Source: Ehrlichia japonica
Lineage (GTDB): Bacteria; Pseudomonadota; Alphaproteobacteria; Rickettsiales; Anaplasmataceae
Direction: 5' to 3'
Length of the DNA stretch: 64,000 nucleotides
Assembly: GCF_000632845.1 (NCBI RefSeq)
Contig: NZ_CP007474.1
Span: 930,001 to 994,000, forward strand
Shown here: positions 48,980 through 59,269 of the stretch, in pieces
How positions within the stretch are numbered: the stretch's first letter is position 1
How the letters are laid out: each line of letters begins with the position of its first letter
Program-made: the position numbers and the translations under genes
The notes under the pieces: generated by a model
Told to the model about the DNA's origin: nothing
Seen by the model: only the letters and a program-made list of their open reading frames with translations
The model's database searches: none

Positions 48980-50008
48980 ATGCTATCAGAATTATGGAAA
49001 GTAGGTATAGAGTTTCTAGGAAGTAAATTTGCTATTATGGGTGGAGCAATGAGTTGGGTCTCAGATCCTTACCTAGTATCTGCAATATCAAATGCTGGAG
49101 GGTTTGGTGTTTTAGCGTGTGGTTCTATTAGTTCTGAAGAACTAAGGAAAGAAATAGAACTTACTCAACAGTTAACAGACAATGCTTTTGGGGTAAATTT
49201 AATTATAATGCATCCTACTTTAAATGAATTAATTGAAGTATGCATTGAAAAGAACATCACACATATAGTATTAGCAGGTGGTATACCCAATAGTAAAATT
49301 ATAAACCGTATTAAAGATGCAAATATCAAAATCATGTGTTTTGCATCATCTTTATCAATTGCAAAAAGGTTAGTAAGAGCAGGAGTAGATGCATTAATAG
49401 TAGAGGGAATGGAAGCAGGTGGACACATAGGCCCTGTAAGTACTTCTGTGCTGATACAGGAAATACTACCCTATTTTAGACAAGAAGAACACCTTAAAAA
49501 AGTACCTATTTTTATTGCCGGAGGGATTGGAAGAGGAGAAATGATAGCACATTATTTAATAATGGGAGCAAGTGGATGCCAGATTGGGACGCTTTTTGTG
49601 TGCACACATGAATCACGTGTACATAAAAACTTTAAGGAGATATTTATTAAATCTTCTTCTAGGGATGCAATATCATCTTCACAATTAAGTAAAGATTTTT
49701 CAGTTATACCAGTACGAGCTATAGCAAATGATGCTAGCATGAAATTTTTAGAATTACAAAAAGATGTCATTAATTTATATAACCAAGGAAAAATTTCAAA
49801 AGAAGATGGGCAACTTACCATAGAAAAATTCTGGGCCGGAGCATTACGAAAAGCAGTAATAGAAGGGGATATCACCAATGGATCTCTCATGGCCGGACAA
49901 AGTGTAGGAATGATACGTGAAATACAAACTACCGAACAAGTAATTCAAGGGCTCATACTACAAGCGTGTAACTATATAACTTCGGTACAAAAATTAACGA
50001 CCTGTTAA
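48980..50008 (+). CDS. nitronate monooxygenase family protein
   Basis: A 342-residue FMN-dependent TIM-barrel protein of the 2-nitropropane dioxygenase / FabK superfamily. Visible are IMGGAMSWVSDPYLVSAI near the N-terminus, AGGFGVLACG, the EGMEAGGHIGP loop that in nitronate monooxygenases carries the catalytic His, PIFIAGGIGRGEMI, and the phosphate-binding MGASGCQIGTLF. FabK enoyl reductases share these features, so a role in fatty-acid synthesis cannot be excluded. It follows the b561 gene closely and is likely co-transcribed. Confidence 0.85.
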   Translation: MLSELWKVGIEFLGSKFAIMGGAMSWVSDPYLVSAISNAGGFGVLACGSISSEELRKEIELTQQLTDNAFGVNLIIMHPTLNELIEVCIEKNITHIVLAGGIPNSKIINRIKDANIKIMCFASSLSIAKRLVRAGVDALIVEGMEAGGHIGPVSTSVLIQEILPYFRQEEHLKKVPIFIAGGIGRGEMIAHYLIMGASGCQIGTLFVCTHESRVHKNFKEIFIKSSSRDAISSSQLSKDFSVIPVRAIANDASMKFLELQKDVINLYNQGKISKEDGQLTIEKFWAGALRKAVIEGDITNGSLMAGQSVGMIREIQTTEQVIQGLILQACNYITSVQKLTTC

Positions 50009-50367
50009 ATAACTAATTTATATATAGACACAGCAGTACTGCTATATTTACCAATTTTAACAAACTAAGAAACATGTAAATTTAAGCCTAATATAAAAAA
50101 TTTTTTGCAAAGCTTATTTATGTTATATATCAACAAATCTTTATTTTTTAATCTTTTATGTAAAGAAATAAAAAAGATTATTTACAAATTACACCGTGAT
50201 TCCATATAAAATACAACAATCCATATACTTCATTGAAACTAAAATATTAGCAAAGTTAAAGTAGTAATACACCATAAAAGATTTTTAGTAACTTGACATA
50301 ATATCACCTTGGTATAGCATATGACTCGACACTTTATAACAAAACTTATTATGTATTGGAGCATATA
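50009..50367. other. spacer upstream of the Sco1 gene
   Basis: About 360 bp. It contains a candidate promoter at 50293-50320 (listed). No gene seen. Confidence 0.5.
50293..50320 (+). promoter_or_regulatory. candidate promoter of the Sco1 gene
   Basis: A consensus TTGACA (50293-50298) followed after 16 bp by TAGCAT (50315-50320), 48 bp before the ATG. The -35 box is perfect, the -10 box moderate. Confidence 0.4.
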
Positions 50368-50982
50368 ATGAAAGTCATCAAATTTATACTTAATGTCTGT
50401 TTATTAGTTGCAGCAGTTTTTTTAGGATATTCTTACATAACAAAACAAGGTATCTTTCAAGTAAAGCATCATGATTCTACTAACATAATACCGGATGGAT
50501 CTCATGTTGAGACTAGTTTTACTTTAACGAATCAAGATGGGAATGTAGTAAATAGTTACGACTTTCGAGGAAAATACATGTTAGTTTTGTTTGGATTTTC
50601 TTCATGTGAAAGTATATGCCCTGCAGAATTAGGATTAGCATCTGAAGTTCTTTCACGACTTGGTAATGATGCAGATAAAATACAAGTCATTTTTATCACA
50701 GTTGATCCAATAAATGATACTGTAGAAAAGTTAAAAAAATTTCATGACCATTTCGATTCAAGAATTCAAATGCTAACAGGCAATACTGAAGATATTAAGC
50801 AAATAATACAAAATTATAACATATATGTGGGGCAACCAGATAAAGATAATCAAATCTCTCACTCTACTATAATGTATATTCTCGATAAAAAAGGGAAGTA
50901 TCTTACATACTTTTATCCAAAGTTACAAGAAGAAACAAATCAAGCAGATGAGCTATTATCTATAATAAAACAATACCTCTAA
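50368..50982 (+). CDS. sco1: Sco1/SenC copper chaperone
   Basis: Membrane-anchored thioredoxin-fold protein that delivers copper to the CuA site of cytochrome c oxidase. I use the ATG at 50368 because GGAG lies six bases upstream; a TTG at 50356 is in frame. It has 204 residues, with an N-terminal anchor (about 3-22). The copper-binding CESIC is at 80-84 and the third ligand His at about 165 in QISHSTIMY. TVDPINDTVEKLKKFH is also a family pattern. Confidence 0.93.
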   Translation: MKVIKFILNVCLLVAAVFLGYSYITKQGIFQVKHHDSTNIIPDGSHVETSFTLTNQDGNVVNSYDFRGKYMLVLFGFSSCESICPAELGLASEVLSRLGNDADKIQVIFITVDPINDTVEKLKKFHDHFDSRIQMLTGNTEDIKQIIQNYNIYVGQPDKDNQISHSTIMYILDKKGKYLTYFYPKLQEETNQADELLSIIKQYL

Positions 50983-51020
50983 TTTAATAATTAATTAAAG
51001 AGAATAGTACACACTCTTAT

Positions 51021-52064
51021 ATGAATTTATGGATATGCGTGATGGATAGATTTCTTTTACTGTTTTTATTGCTAATAATATTAGTATTTAATTCTAATGC
51101 ACAACAAATACGAGTTGTTGGGTCGTCTACAGCATTTCCATTTATCTCAGCCATAGCAGAAGAATTTGGAAGATTTTCAGATTATGGAACCCCTATAATA
51201 GAGTCAGTCGGTAGTGGCATGGGATTCAGTATGTTTTGTCAAGGTGCAGGAAAAAATACACCGGATATAGTAATGTCATCCAGAAAGATCAACGATGCAG
51301 AACTTAAATTATGTAAAAGTAATAATATCAATAATATTATAGAACTCATTATAGGTTATGATGGCATAGTAATCGCAAGTTCTAAAGACAGCGATAAGCT
51401 TGATTTTACTAAAAAAGATCTATTTAAAGCTTTAAGTAAATATTCTACATCAAATGAATATATTGAAACAATACCATTAAACAATTTTAGATATTGGTCT
51501 GAAATTAACAACAGATTCCCTAATATTGATATTGAAGTTTATGGTCCATACAAAAACACTGGAACTTACAACATACTAATAGAAGAAATAATGCAAGATG
51601 CTTGTATAACTAACCAAAACTTTATCGATGTATACCCTGACCTTACAAAAAGGCAACGCATATGTGGTGTCATGCGTAATGATGGTAAGTACATTGAAGT
51701 TGCTGCAAATGAAAATATTATTATACAAAAAATAGCGAAAAACCATGATGCCTTCGGCATATTAAGTTTTAGTTTTTTAGTTAAAAATCAAGATAAAATT
51801 CACGCAAACAAAATAGCAGGAATAGAACCTAATTATGAGACAATTTCCTCAGGAAAATATGTTCTATCAAGACCTCTATATTTATATATAAAACAAGAGC
51901 ACATTAACCTTTCTCCTGGCTTAAAAGAATTTATTAAGGTAATCTTAAGAGAAGATTCTATTGGCAAGAATGGATACCTAATTGGATTAGGCTTTATACC
52001 TTTATCAGATAAAGATTTAGAAGACACTAAAAATCGCATTATCAACACATTGGAAAAACAATAG
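51021..52064 (+). CDS. pstS: phosphate ABC transporter substrate-binding protein
   Basis: Periplasmic phosphate receptor of the high-affinity Pst system. It has 347 residues; a start at the ATG at 51042 (340 residues) would place the signal peptide at the very N-terminus. The signal ends at NSNAQQ. The ligand-binding pattern IRVVGSSTAFPFI, then SVGSGMGFSMFCQG and DIVMSSRKI, follows the PstS family. The permease gene pstC lies 6 kb away; pstA, pstB and phoU are not in the window. Confidence 0.9.
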   Translation: MNLWICVMDRFLLLFLLLIILVFNSNAQQIRVVGSSTAFPFISAIAEEFGRFSDYGTPIIESVGSGMGFSMFCQGAGKNTPDIVMSSRKINDAELKLCKSNNINNIIELIIGYDGIVIASSKDSDKLDFTKKDLFKALSKYSTSNEYIETIPLNNFRYWSEINNRFPNIDIEVYGPYKNTGTYNILIEEIMQDACITNQNFIDVYPDLTKRQRICGVMRNDGKYIEVAANENIIIQKIAKNHDAFGILSFSFLVKNQDKIHANKIAGIEPNYETISSGKYVLSRPLYLYIKQEHINLSPGLKEFIKVILREDSIGKNGYLIGLGFIPLSDKDLEDTKNRIINTLEKQ

Positions 52065-52143
52065 CAAATATCATAAATATAGGTTCATTTACTATCTAAA
52101 GTTATATATAATGTTTTTATGATCATAATTTCTTAAAAACAAT

Positions 52144-52173
52144 TTGACATAATTAATTTGTTATTGGTATCAT
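52144..52173 (+). promoter_or_regulatory. promoter of rpsU-sucC-sucD
   Basis: TTGACA (52144-52149), 18-bp spacing, TATCAT (52168-52173). It is followed by AGGAGG (52195-52200) before the TTG start of rpsU. This is one of the best promoter and ribosome-binding combinations in the window. Confidence 0.6.
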
Positions 52174-52207
52174 TACTGCTCGATTTATCTATATAGGAGG
52201 ACTTTCT

Positions 52208-52480
52208 TTGGTTGAAGTTATAGTTTACCATGGAGATATAGAACAAGGTATACGTACCCTCAAAAAGAAATTACAACGTGAGGGGAAGCCTAGACAGATG
52301 AAGATTACTCATCATGAAAAACCATCAGAAAAACGTGCAAGGAAAAAGGATGATTGTGAAAGAAGAAGGAAGAAATTGCACAAGATACCTTACGAGCCAC
52401 AGTTTACTAAGTTTCAAGTTAGTGCAAGACATTTTCAGGTGAAGAGGCCTTCTCAAGCTGATGACAGCACTAATAAATGA
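52208..52480 (+). CDS. rpsU: 30S ribosomal protein S21
   Basis: Small basic 30S protein, 90 residues, a little longer than the E. coli form because of a C-terminal extension after about 70. The N-terminus MVEVIVYHGDIEQGIRTLKK follows the S21 pattern. The start is a TTG at 52208, chosen by the perfect AGGAGG about eight bases upstream. Past the stop, 52480-52515 can fold as an imperfect hairpin (AGTATAGAG with CTCTATATACT), which might reduce read-through into sucC. Confidence 0.93.
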   Translation: MVEVIVYHGDIEQGIRTLKKKLQREGKPRQMKITHHEKPSEKRARKKDDCERRRKKLHKIPYEPQFTKFQVSARHFQVKRPSQADDSTNK

Positions 52481-52550
52481 GTATAGAGTTATAATTATAG
52501 CTCTCTCTATATACTAAATCATAGTCATAGTACAAGTAAGGTGTATTAAT

Positions 52551-53714
52551 ATGAATATTCATGAGTATCAGGCAAAGCATATACTAAGTAAGTTTGGGAT
52601 TAACATTCCGAAAGGAGTTGTAGTACATTCATTGAGTGAAGTTGATGGTGCTATTAGTCAGTTAAATTCAAAGATAGTTGTTGTAAAAGCTCAGATTCAT
52701 GCTGGTGGTAGAGGTAAAGCCGGTGGGGTTGTAGTATCTCGTACGTTAGACGAAGCTAAGATGTCTGTAAAAAATATGTTAGGGTCAACTTTAGTTACTC
52801 ATCAGACTTCAAAAGATGGACAAAAAGTAAGAAAAGTCTACTTAGAGGCAGGCTGTGATATCAAGAAAGAATATTACATAAGTGCTATTGTAAATCGTAA
52901 ACAAGGTAAAGTAAGCATAATATTTTCAACTGAAGGTGGTGTTGACATAGAAGAAGTAGCTTCGACTTATCCAGAAAAAGTTATTGTATGTGATATCGAC
53001 CCAATATTTGAATTCCAGAGCTTTCACGGACGTAATTTATGTTTTGACAGTAATCTAAGTTTAGATCAAACAAGAAAAATTTCCGATATAGCTGGAAAAA
53101 TATACAAAGCCATGTTAAGCACTGATGCAAGCCAAATAGAAATTAATCCTTTAGTAGAAACATCATCAGGAGATTTTATTGCTCTCGATGCAAAAATGAA
53201 TTTTGATGATAATGCATTATATCGTCATCCTGACATACAGGAACTACGCGACTATGATGAAGAAATTAAAGAAGAGATAGAAGCCTCAAAGTATGGTTTA
53301 AGCTATATAAAGATGGATGGTAATATTGGATGCATGGTAAATGGTGCAGGACTTGCTATGGCAACTATGGATATTATTAAATACTATGGTGCTGAACCAG
53401 CAAATTTCTTAGATGTGGGTGGAGGAGCAAGTCAAAAAACTGTTACTGAAGCATTCAAGATCATTTTAGCAGATAGTAAGGTTGATGGAATATTAGTTAA
53501 TATATTTGGTGGTATAATGCGCTGTGATATAATTGCTGGTGGGATTATTGCTGCTATACAAGAAATTGGGATAAAGGTTCCATTAGTTGTAAGGTTATCC
53601 GGAACAAATTTTGAATTAGGAAAAAAACTACTAGATGACTCAAATTTAAATATTATTACAGCAAATGATTTAAGCGAAGCAGCATACAATATAGTTAATA
53701 TAGTAAAGAAATAG
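52551..53714 (+). CDS. sucC: succinyl-CoA synthetase beta subunit
   Basis: ATP-grasp subunit of the TCA enzyme that makes succinate and a nucleoside triphosphate. It has 387 residues. [12 protein letters not shown] opens it, with [17 protein letters not shown] for nucleotide binding, EINPLVET for the metal, and [15 protein letters not shown] with [11 protein letters not shown] in the C-terminal domain. sucD follows after seven bases. Confidence 0.98.
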   Translation: MNIHEYQAKHILSKFGINIPKGVVVHSLSEVDGAISQLNSKIVVVKAQIHAGGRGKAGGVVVSRTLDEAKMSVKNMLGSTLVTHQTSKDGQKVRKVYLEAGCDIKKEYYISAIVNRKQGKVSIIFSTEGGVDIEEVASTYPEKVIVCDIDPIFEFQSFHGRNLCFDSNLSLDQTRKISDIAGKIYKAMLSTDASQIEINPLVETSSGDFIALDAKMNFDDNALYRHPDIQELRDYDEEIKEEIEASKYGLSYIKMDGNIGCMVNGAGLAMATMDIIKYYGAEPANFLDVGGGASQKTVTEAFKIILADSKVDGILVNIFGGIMRCDIIAGGIIAAIQEIGIKVPLVVRLSGTNFELGKKLLDDSNLNIITANDLSEAAYNIVNIVKK

Positions 53715-53721
53715 AGGCAAT

Positions 53722-54609
53722 ATGTCCATTTTAGTAGATAGTAATACAAAAGTTATATGCCAGGGTTTTACTGGTGCTCATGGTACATTCCATTCAGAAC
53801 AAGCTATTGCTTATGGAACAAACATGGTAGGTGGAGTAACTCCTGGAAAAGGTGGGACATATCATTTGAACTTACCAGTTTTCAACACTGTCAAGCAAGC
53901 TAAATTAGAGGTAGGAGCTAATGCTACTGTTATTTACGTTCCAGCCCCTTACGCAGCTGATGCAATATTAGAAGCAATTGAAGCTGAGATAGAGCTTATC
54001 ATTTGTATTACAGAGGGCATACCTATTTTAGATATGGTACAAGTAAAACGTGCTTTACTTAACTCAGCAAGTATATTAATAGGCCCTAATTGTCCTGGTA
54101 TCATCACTCCAGAAGAATGTAAAATTGGTATTATGCCTGGATACATACATAAACGTGGTCATATAGGTGTTATTTCACGCTCTGGAACACTTACATATGA
54201 AGCAGTAGCACAAACCACAGAAGTTGGATTAGGCCAATCAACATGTATTGGCATAGGTGGAGATCCTATTCATGGAATGTCTTTCACAGACTGCATGAAG
54301 CTATTCATAAGCGATCCAGACACACATGGTATTATCATGATTGGAGAGATTGGAGGGTCAGAAGAGGAAGAGGTTGCAGAATTTATAAAGTTATCAAGAA
54401 CTAATAAACCTATAGTTGGATTCATCGCTGGAAAAACTGCACCTCCAGGGAAACGCATGGGTCATGCTGGAGCAATTTCCTCCGGTATTTCAGGCAGTGC
54501 TGAGAATAAAATAGCAGCCATGAAAAATGCAGGTATTATTATTGCTGAAACTCCAGCAGTCATAGGAAGAACAATGTTAGAAGCTGTGAATAATAAAACA
54601 AAAAGCTAA
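53722..54609 (+). CDS. sucD: succinyl-CoA synthetase alpha subunit
   Basis: CoA-binding and phosphohistidine subunit, 295 residues. It has [17 protein letters not shown] in the Rossmann part, [20 protein letters not shown], and the phosphorylated histidine in [11 protein letters not shown]. The ATG at 53722 has GAGG upstream. It forms one operon with sucC and perhaps rpsU. Confidence 0.98.
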   Translation: MSILVDSNTKVICQGFTGAHGTFHSEQAIAYGTNMVGGVTPGKGGTYHLNLPVFNTVKQAKLEVGANATVIYVPAPYAADAILEAIEAEIELIICITEGIPILDMVQVKRALLNSASILIGPNCPGIITPEECKIGIMPGYIHKRGHIGVISRSGTLTYEAVAQTTEVGLGQSTCIGIGGDPIHGMSFTDCMKLFISDPDTHGIIMIGEIGGSEEEEVAEFIKLSRTNKPIVGFIAGKTAPPGKRMGHAGAISSGISGSAENKIAAMKNAGIIIAETPAVIGRTMLEAVNNKTKS

Positions 54610-55317
54610 GTTTAAATACACTTTTTTGCCTATATTGTATATTTTTAAATGCTGGGTTGATATCAACATTTGCTTCTTGTTATGTTAAAATTCTTGGCCA
54701 GTGATAAGCGGTAGGCTTATTTTGTAAAGTTACAAGCAAAACAGGATGCATTTTTTATGGTTTCTCAATACTCATTTTCTGGCACTGACTGTTTTATGCT
54801 GTTCCATGTAGCTATAATGAGGATTATCCTATAAAGATGAGTAGATAAAACGAAAAGATGCTAGCATACAGTTATTAATTAACTTTTACATAATTGATAT
54901 TAAAAAGCCAAGTATTTCCAGCATTTACTATAAGCAAGCACATTGTCTTAACAACTCATTTGAATTTTTACTATCAATACTTCTATAAACTTATACTTGT
55001 CACAACAAATCATGTTTAGATAATTTATAAAAAAATCTTACATACAAGTATTTTTCCATTAACAAAGTATATATATTATCTCTATTAAATATTATAAAAA
55101 TTTTTAACTTGCCGCCTACAGAGCTTTGCTATCTCAAAACCTTATAATACACACTCCCTATTTCTTATTCGTAACATACTATTTAAAAAATATTAACCTT
55201 ATCATACTCACAATATCCATTTCATTTTCAATACAAGCAAATTATCTCAAAAATCAATAAACAATATGCCTATCTTTACAACAAAAAGAATATGAAATCA
55301 TATAAAATTTGCATTAT
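54610..55317. other. spacer between sucD and alaS (convergent)
   Basis: About 710 bp. A terminator-like hairpin follows sucD (listed). The segment 54640-54870 is less AT-rich than most spacers here and has several short stems, so a small RNA or decayed gene is possible, but I recognise none. Confidence 0.5.
54704..54724 (+). terminator. terminator-like hairpin after sucD
   Basis: ATAAGC (54704-54709) and GCTTAT (54715-54720) form a 6-bp stem with a 5-nt loop, followed by TTTG. It is 95 bp after the sucD stop. Confidence 0.45.
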
Positions 55318-57981
55318 CTAATCATTAAAAATACTAATTAATTTAGTTTTTACATGCGATATAATATCCACTCCTTTAACGTATTCTCCACTAATTTGCG
55401 CTAATTGAGCATTGCCTCCACCTTTGCTTTTCATTACGCTACCTATTATTTTTACAAAATCTGCAGCTTTAACTTTGCTATGTAAACTACTCCCAACTCC
55501 TACAGTATATATCACATTGTGATCCACAACATTAGAAAACAATATAATCCCACTATCAGTTAGATGCTTATTAACAAACTTCCTAACTATATCAATCGGT
55601 ACATCATTTAAATTACTATACAAGAAATCAATATTTCCTATTTTCTCAGCGCTAACACCTTGTAGCTTAATCATACTAAAATAGACATCTGATAATTTCT
55701 GCTTTAGTTCTTGATTACTTTTATTAAGCTTATCTATTTGTGGTAATACATTATCTATAGGAGTCTTAATATGCTCAGCAATTGAATACAACATCTTCTC
55801 TTGTTGTCTGAAATAATTTATTGCATATTGACCTGTAACAGCCTCTATTCTACGTATTCCACAAGCAACACTAGCTTCTGAGATTATCCTAAAACACCCT
55901 ATCTCGCCAGTGTATTTCACATGAGTACCACAACATAATTCTTTCGAATCTTTTATATTAACTACTCTCACTCCATGTTCTTCATATTTTTCAATAAACA
56001 ACGCAACAGCCCCTTCAGCAACTGCATCTTTTAAATTACATATATCAGTAATAACAGGACTATTCTCACGTATTAAAGAATACATCTTATCTTCAATCAA
56101 AGTAAGCTGCTCATTTGTTAATGCCATACCATAACTAAAATCAAATCGTAATTTATCATCACTTACCAATGATCCTTTTTGCATGATGCTATTATCTATT
56201 TCCGACTTTAAGACATAATGTAACAAATGTGTTGCTGAATGATTAGCACACAAATTTTTTCTTCTTTCATCATTTACTTCTGCAGAAATTATATCCCCTA
56301 CCATTACGGAGCCTTTTCTGATAACACACTCATGAACATAAAGAGTATCTAATATCTTTTTTGTGTCTATCACTTCAGCAACATTACTATCATCAAGTAA
56401 CGCCTTTTCCTGTCTCACAATAACACTTAATATTCCTGTATCTCCTTTTTGCCCTCCAGATTCAGCATAAAATGGTGTTATATCCAACAATATATCAACT
56501 TTATCTCCAACATTAGCTACTTCAATACTCTTATCATTTCCATGGACTATTGATAAAACTTTAGCCTTAGCATTACAATGTTCATACCCGATAAATTTTG
56601 TATCACCACAATACTGTTTAACATCTGTCCAAAATTTTCCTTTTAACTGTTGATCAGATTTTATGGAATGGTTAAGCCTAGATCTTTCTTTTTGTTTGCT
56701 CATGTTATCATAAAAGCCCTGTTCATCAAATTTTACTCCTTTTTCTTTTATAACATCTAAAGTGACATCTACCGGAAACCCATAAGTATCATACAATTTA
56801 AAAGCAATATCACCTGATAAAACATCACCTGAAGATAAGTTCATTAACTCTTTCTCAAGTAATGGCAATGCCCTAACTAAAGTATCTCTAAAATTCTCTT
56901 CTTCTATCTTTAAAATTGATACTATTAGATCTTTAGCATGAAATAATTCAGGATAATAATCCGCCATATATCCACAACTTTTTTCATCAATTAAAGTCGG
57001 AAAGATTTGATACATCAAAGCTCCATCATATTTTAACATATATACATATCGAGCTGCTCTTCTAATTATACGACGTAAAATGTAATCTCTTCCTTCATTA
57101 CCTGGTGTTAAGCCTTCTGCTATTAGAAATGCTGCTGAACGTACATGATCTGCAATAACTCTATGGGCAAGTTCATTTGTATTATCACCTGATTGCTTTT
57201 TCGATACCTCTATCAAATCTTTAAACAAGCTTATATCATAGTTATCATGTACCCCTTGCATAACAGCTGTAATTCTTTCAAGTCCCATACCAGTATCTAT
57301 ACATTTTTTTGGTAATGCACATAGTTCACCATCTAACTTTCTATCATATTGCATAAAAACTAAATTCCAGATCTCCGTAAACCTTGCACCATCTTCTTCT
57401 AAAGTACCAGGTAATCCTCCTTTTACATTATCCCCATAATCATAGAAAATCTCTGAACAAGGACCACATGGTCCTGTATTTCCCATACTCCAAAAATTAT
57501 CATTAGTTTTTATTTTGATTATTTTACTATCAGAAACACCACTGATTTTTTTCCATAAATCAAACGCTTCTTGATCATCATGATATACTGTAAAATATAG
57601 CTTATTCTTGTTCAAAGACAGCTCTTTAGTAATAAAATTCCAAGCAAATTCTATAGCACCTTCCTTAAAATAATGACCAAAACTAAAATTACCAAGCATT
57701 TCAAAAAAAGTATGATGTCTATTTGTATGTCCAACATTCTCTAAATCATTATGCTTACCACCTACCCTTAAGCATTTTTGACTTGATACAGCTGTATCTA
57801 TACTCGCATTACTAGGATCAATAAACATCTGTTTAAACTGCACCATACCAGCATTAGTAAATAACAAAGATGGATCATCTGTTATCATTAGTGGAGAAGA
57901 TGGAAAAACTTGGTGACTATTTTTTGCAAAAAAATCTATAAATAATTTTCGAAGATTGCTAACTAAGTTATTTTTTATCAT
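55318..57981 (-). CDS. alaS: alanyl-tRNA synthetase
   Basis: Charges tRNA-Ala and edits mischarged Ser/Gly. It has 887 residues, the normal length. The catalytic core has FFEMLGNFSFGHYFKEGAI and GPCGPCSEI, with GMGLERI. The editing domain has the zinc site HSATHLLHYVLK and later CCGTHVKYTGEIG. The C-terminal part keeps GGGNAQLAQ. A candidate promoter lies just upstream. Confidence 0.98.
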   Translation of the reverse strand: MIKNNLVSNLRKLFIDFFAKNSHQVFPSSPLMITDDPSLLFTNAGMVQFKQMFIDPSNASIDTAVSSQKCLRVGGKHNDLENVGHTNRHHTFFEMLGNFSFGHYFKEGAIEFAWNFITKELSLNKNKLYFTVYHDDQEAFDLWKKISGVSDSKIIKIKTNDNFWSMGNTGPCGPCSEIFYDYGDNVKGGLPGTLEEDGARFTEIWNLVFMQYDRKLDGELCALPKKCIDTGMGLERITAVMQGVHDNYDISLFKDLIEVSKKQSGDNTNELAHRVIADHVRSAAFLIAEGLTPGNEGRDYILRRIIRRAARYVYMLKYDGALMYQIFPTLIDEKSCGYMADYYPELFHAKDLIVSILKIEEENFRDTLVRALPLLEKELMNLSSGDVLSGDIAFKLYDTYGFPVDVTLDVIKEKGVKFDEQGFYDNMSKQKERSRLNHSIKSDQQLKGKFWTDVKQYCGDTKFIGYEHCNAKAKVLSIVHGNDKSIEVANVGDKVDILLDITPFYAESGGQKGDTGILSVIVRQEKALLDDSNVAEVIDTKKILDTLYVHECVIRKGSVMVGDIISAEVNDERRKNLCANHSATHLLHYVLKSEIDNSIMQKGSLVSDDKLRFDFSYGMALTNEQLTLIEDKMYSLIRENSPVITDICNLKDAVAEGAVALFIEKYEEHGVRVVNIKDSKELCCGTHVKYTGEIGCFRIISEASVACGIRRIEAVTGQYAINYFRQQEKMLYSIAEHIKTPIDNVLPQIDKLNKSNQELKQKLSDVYFSMIKLQGVSAEKIGNIDFLYSNLNDVPIDIVRKFVNKHLTDSGIILFSNVVDHNVIYTVGVGSSLHSKVKAADFVKIIGSVMKSKGGGNAQLAQISGEYVKGVDIISHVKTKLISIFND

Positions 57982-58011
57982 AAACTCATTCTTTCATAAA
58001 ATATAAATTAC

Positions 58012-58040
58012 ATCATAAAAGCATACATTTGATATTACAA
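58012..58040 (-). promoter_or_regulatory. candidate promoter of alaS
   Basis: Minus-strand TTGTAA (58035-58040) and TATGAT (58012-58017) with 17-bp spacing, 31 bp before the alaS ATG, in the 157-bp region shared with divergent pstC. Confidence 0.4.
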
Positions 58041-58138
58041 AGCACTATAAAAGTGATAAAATAAATTGACTTATACAACAAAGGTATAATTATTAAATTA
58101 TACATATAACAAATTTGTGAACTTTATTTATAAATAAC

Positions 58139-59263
58139 ATGATATTCATTACAATACTATTGTCTATAGCATTATTAATAGGAAATTATCATAAAGTAAA
58201 ACTTACTTTCGAAGATAAATTTAATATTATAACTTACCTAAATATTATCTATCCATTCATTGTCTGTTATTCATTTTATACACAGCACCTGAATATAGCA
58301 TTTATCTTAGTAACATTCATTGTATTAATTTTAATATTAATAGCAGCATACATAGATAAAGAATTCTTACTACTGAAGCTTATCATGTTTTCTTCAGTAG
58401 CCTTACTCTCCATTATCGTAATATGTATAGTACTATGCTTAACTTATGAATCAGCATTATTTTTCAGTAAGATACCATTAACTGATTTTTTATTTGGAAT
58501 TAACTGGCAACCTGATCCAGACATCATAGACGGAAAACCAGTCGGATCATTTGGAATATTACCATTATTAAGCGGTACACTCCTTATAGTTATTGTTGCA
58601 ATAACCATAGCCGCACCTCTAGGATTATTTTCTGCAATTTATATAAGTGAATATGCAAGTAAGAAAATAAGATATATAACCAACACAATACTTGAAATAC
58701 TAGCAGGTATTCCTACAGTAGTGTATGGATATTTTGCCGTAGTATTTTTATCACCATCGATTAGAAGTTTGGCAAAGTATTACAATCTTAATGCTCAATC
58801 GGAAAATGCACTAGTAGCTGGACTAGTAATAGGAATCATGATTCTCCCATTCATTACTTCTCTGATAGAGAATGCTATACATTCTGTCCCCAAGACTTTA
58901 CGATATGGATCCATGGCACTTGGAGCATCAAGAGCAGATACTATTTGGAATATTATAATCCCATATGCATTACCCAATATCATTAGCTCAATTATATTAT
59001 CAATTTCAAGAGTAATTGGAGAAACAATGATTGTATTAATGGCAGCTGGTATAACAGCACATTTAAGTTTTAATCCATTACATGCTGTAACTACTATTAC
59101 AGTGCAAATTGCTACAATTCTAACTGGAGATCAAAACTTCAATAGTATTCAAACTTCATCAGCATATGCTTTAGGGCTTACACTATTTATAATAACGTGG
59201 CTTCTTAATTTACTTGCACTACACATTACAAAAAAAGCAACAAAATCTATTAAAATTCACTAG
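58139..59263 (+). CDS. pstC: phosphate ABC transporter permease PstC
   Basis: Inner-membrane permease, 374 residues. PLTDFLFGINWQPD is the marker that separates PstC from PstA. The N-terminus has extra hydrophobic spans; the core has GILPLLSGTLLIVIVAI, EILAGIPTVVYGYFAV and the EAA coupling loop ALGASRADTIWNIIIPYAL. pstS lies 6 kb upstream. The next gene starts six bases after the stop. Confidence 0.92.
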   Translation: MIFITILLSIALLIGNYHKVKLTFEDKFNIITYLNIIYPFIVCYSFYTQHLNIAFILVTFIVLILILIAAYIDKEFLLLKLIMFSSVALLSIIVICIVLCLTYESALFFSKIPLTDFLFGINWQPDPDIIDGKPVGSFGILPLLSGTLLIVIVAITIAAPLGLFSAIYISEYASKKIRYITNTILEILAGIPTVVYGYFAVVFLSPSIRSLAKYYNLNAQSENALVAGLVIGIMILPFITSLIENAIHSVPKTLRYGSMALGASRADTIWNIIIPYALPNIISSIILSISRVIGETMIVLMAAGITAHLSFNPLHAVTTITVQIATILTGDQNFNSIQTSSAYALGLTLFIITWLLNLLALHITKKATKSIKIH

Positions 59264-59269
59264 CTTCAT

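Noticed and set aside
54640-54870. Possible small stable RNA after sucD (tmRNA, SRP RNA, RNase P RNA or 6S)
   Set aside because: None of the diagnostic sequences of these RNAs could be found.
58075-58110. Possible pstC promoter TTGACT ... TATAAT
   Set aside because: The boxes are only 13 bp apart, too close for a sigma70 promoter.
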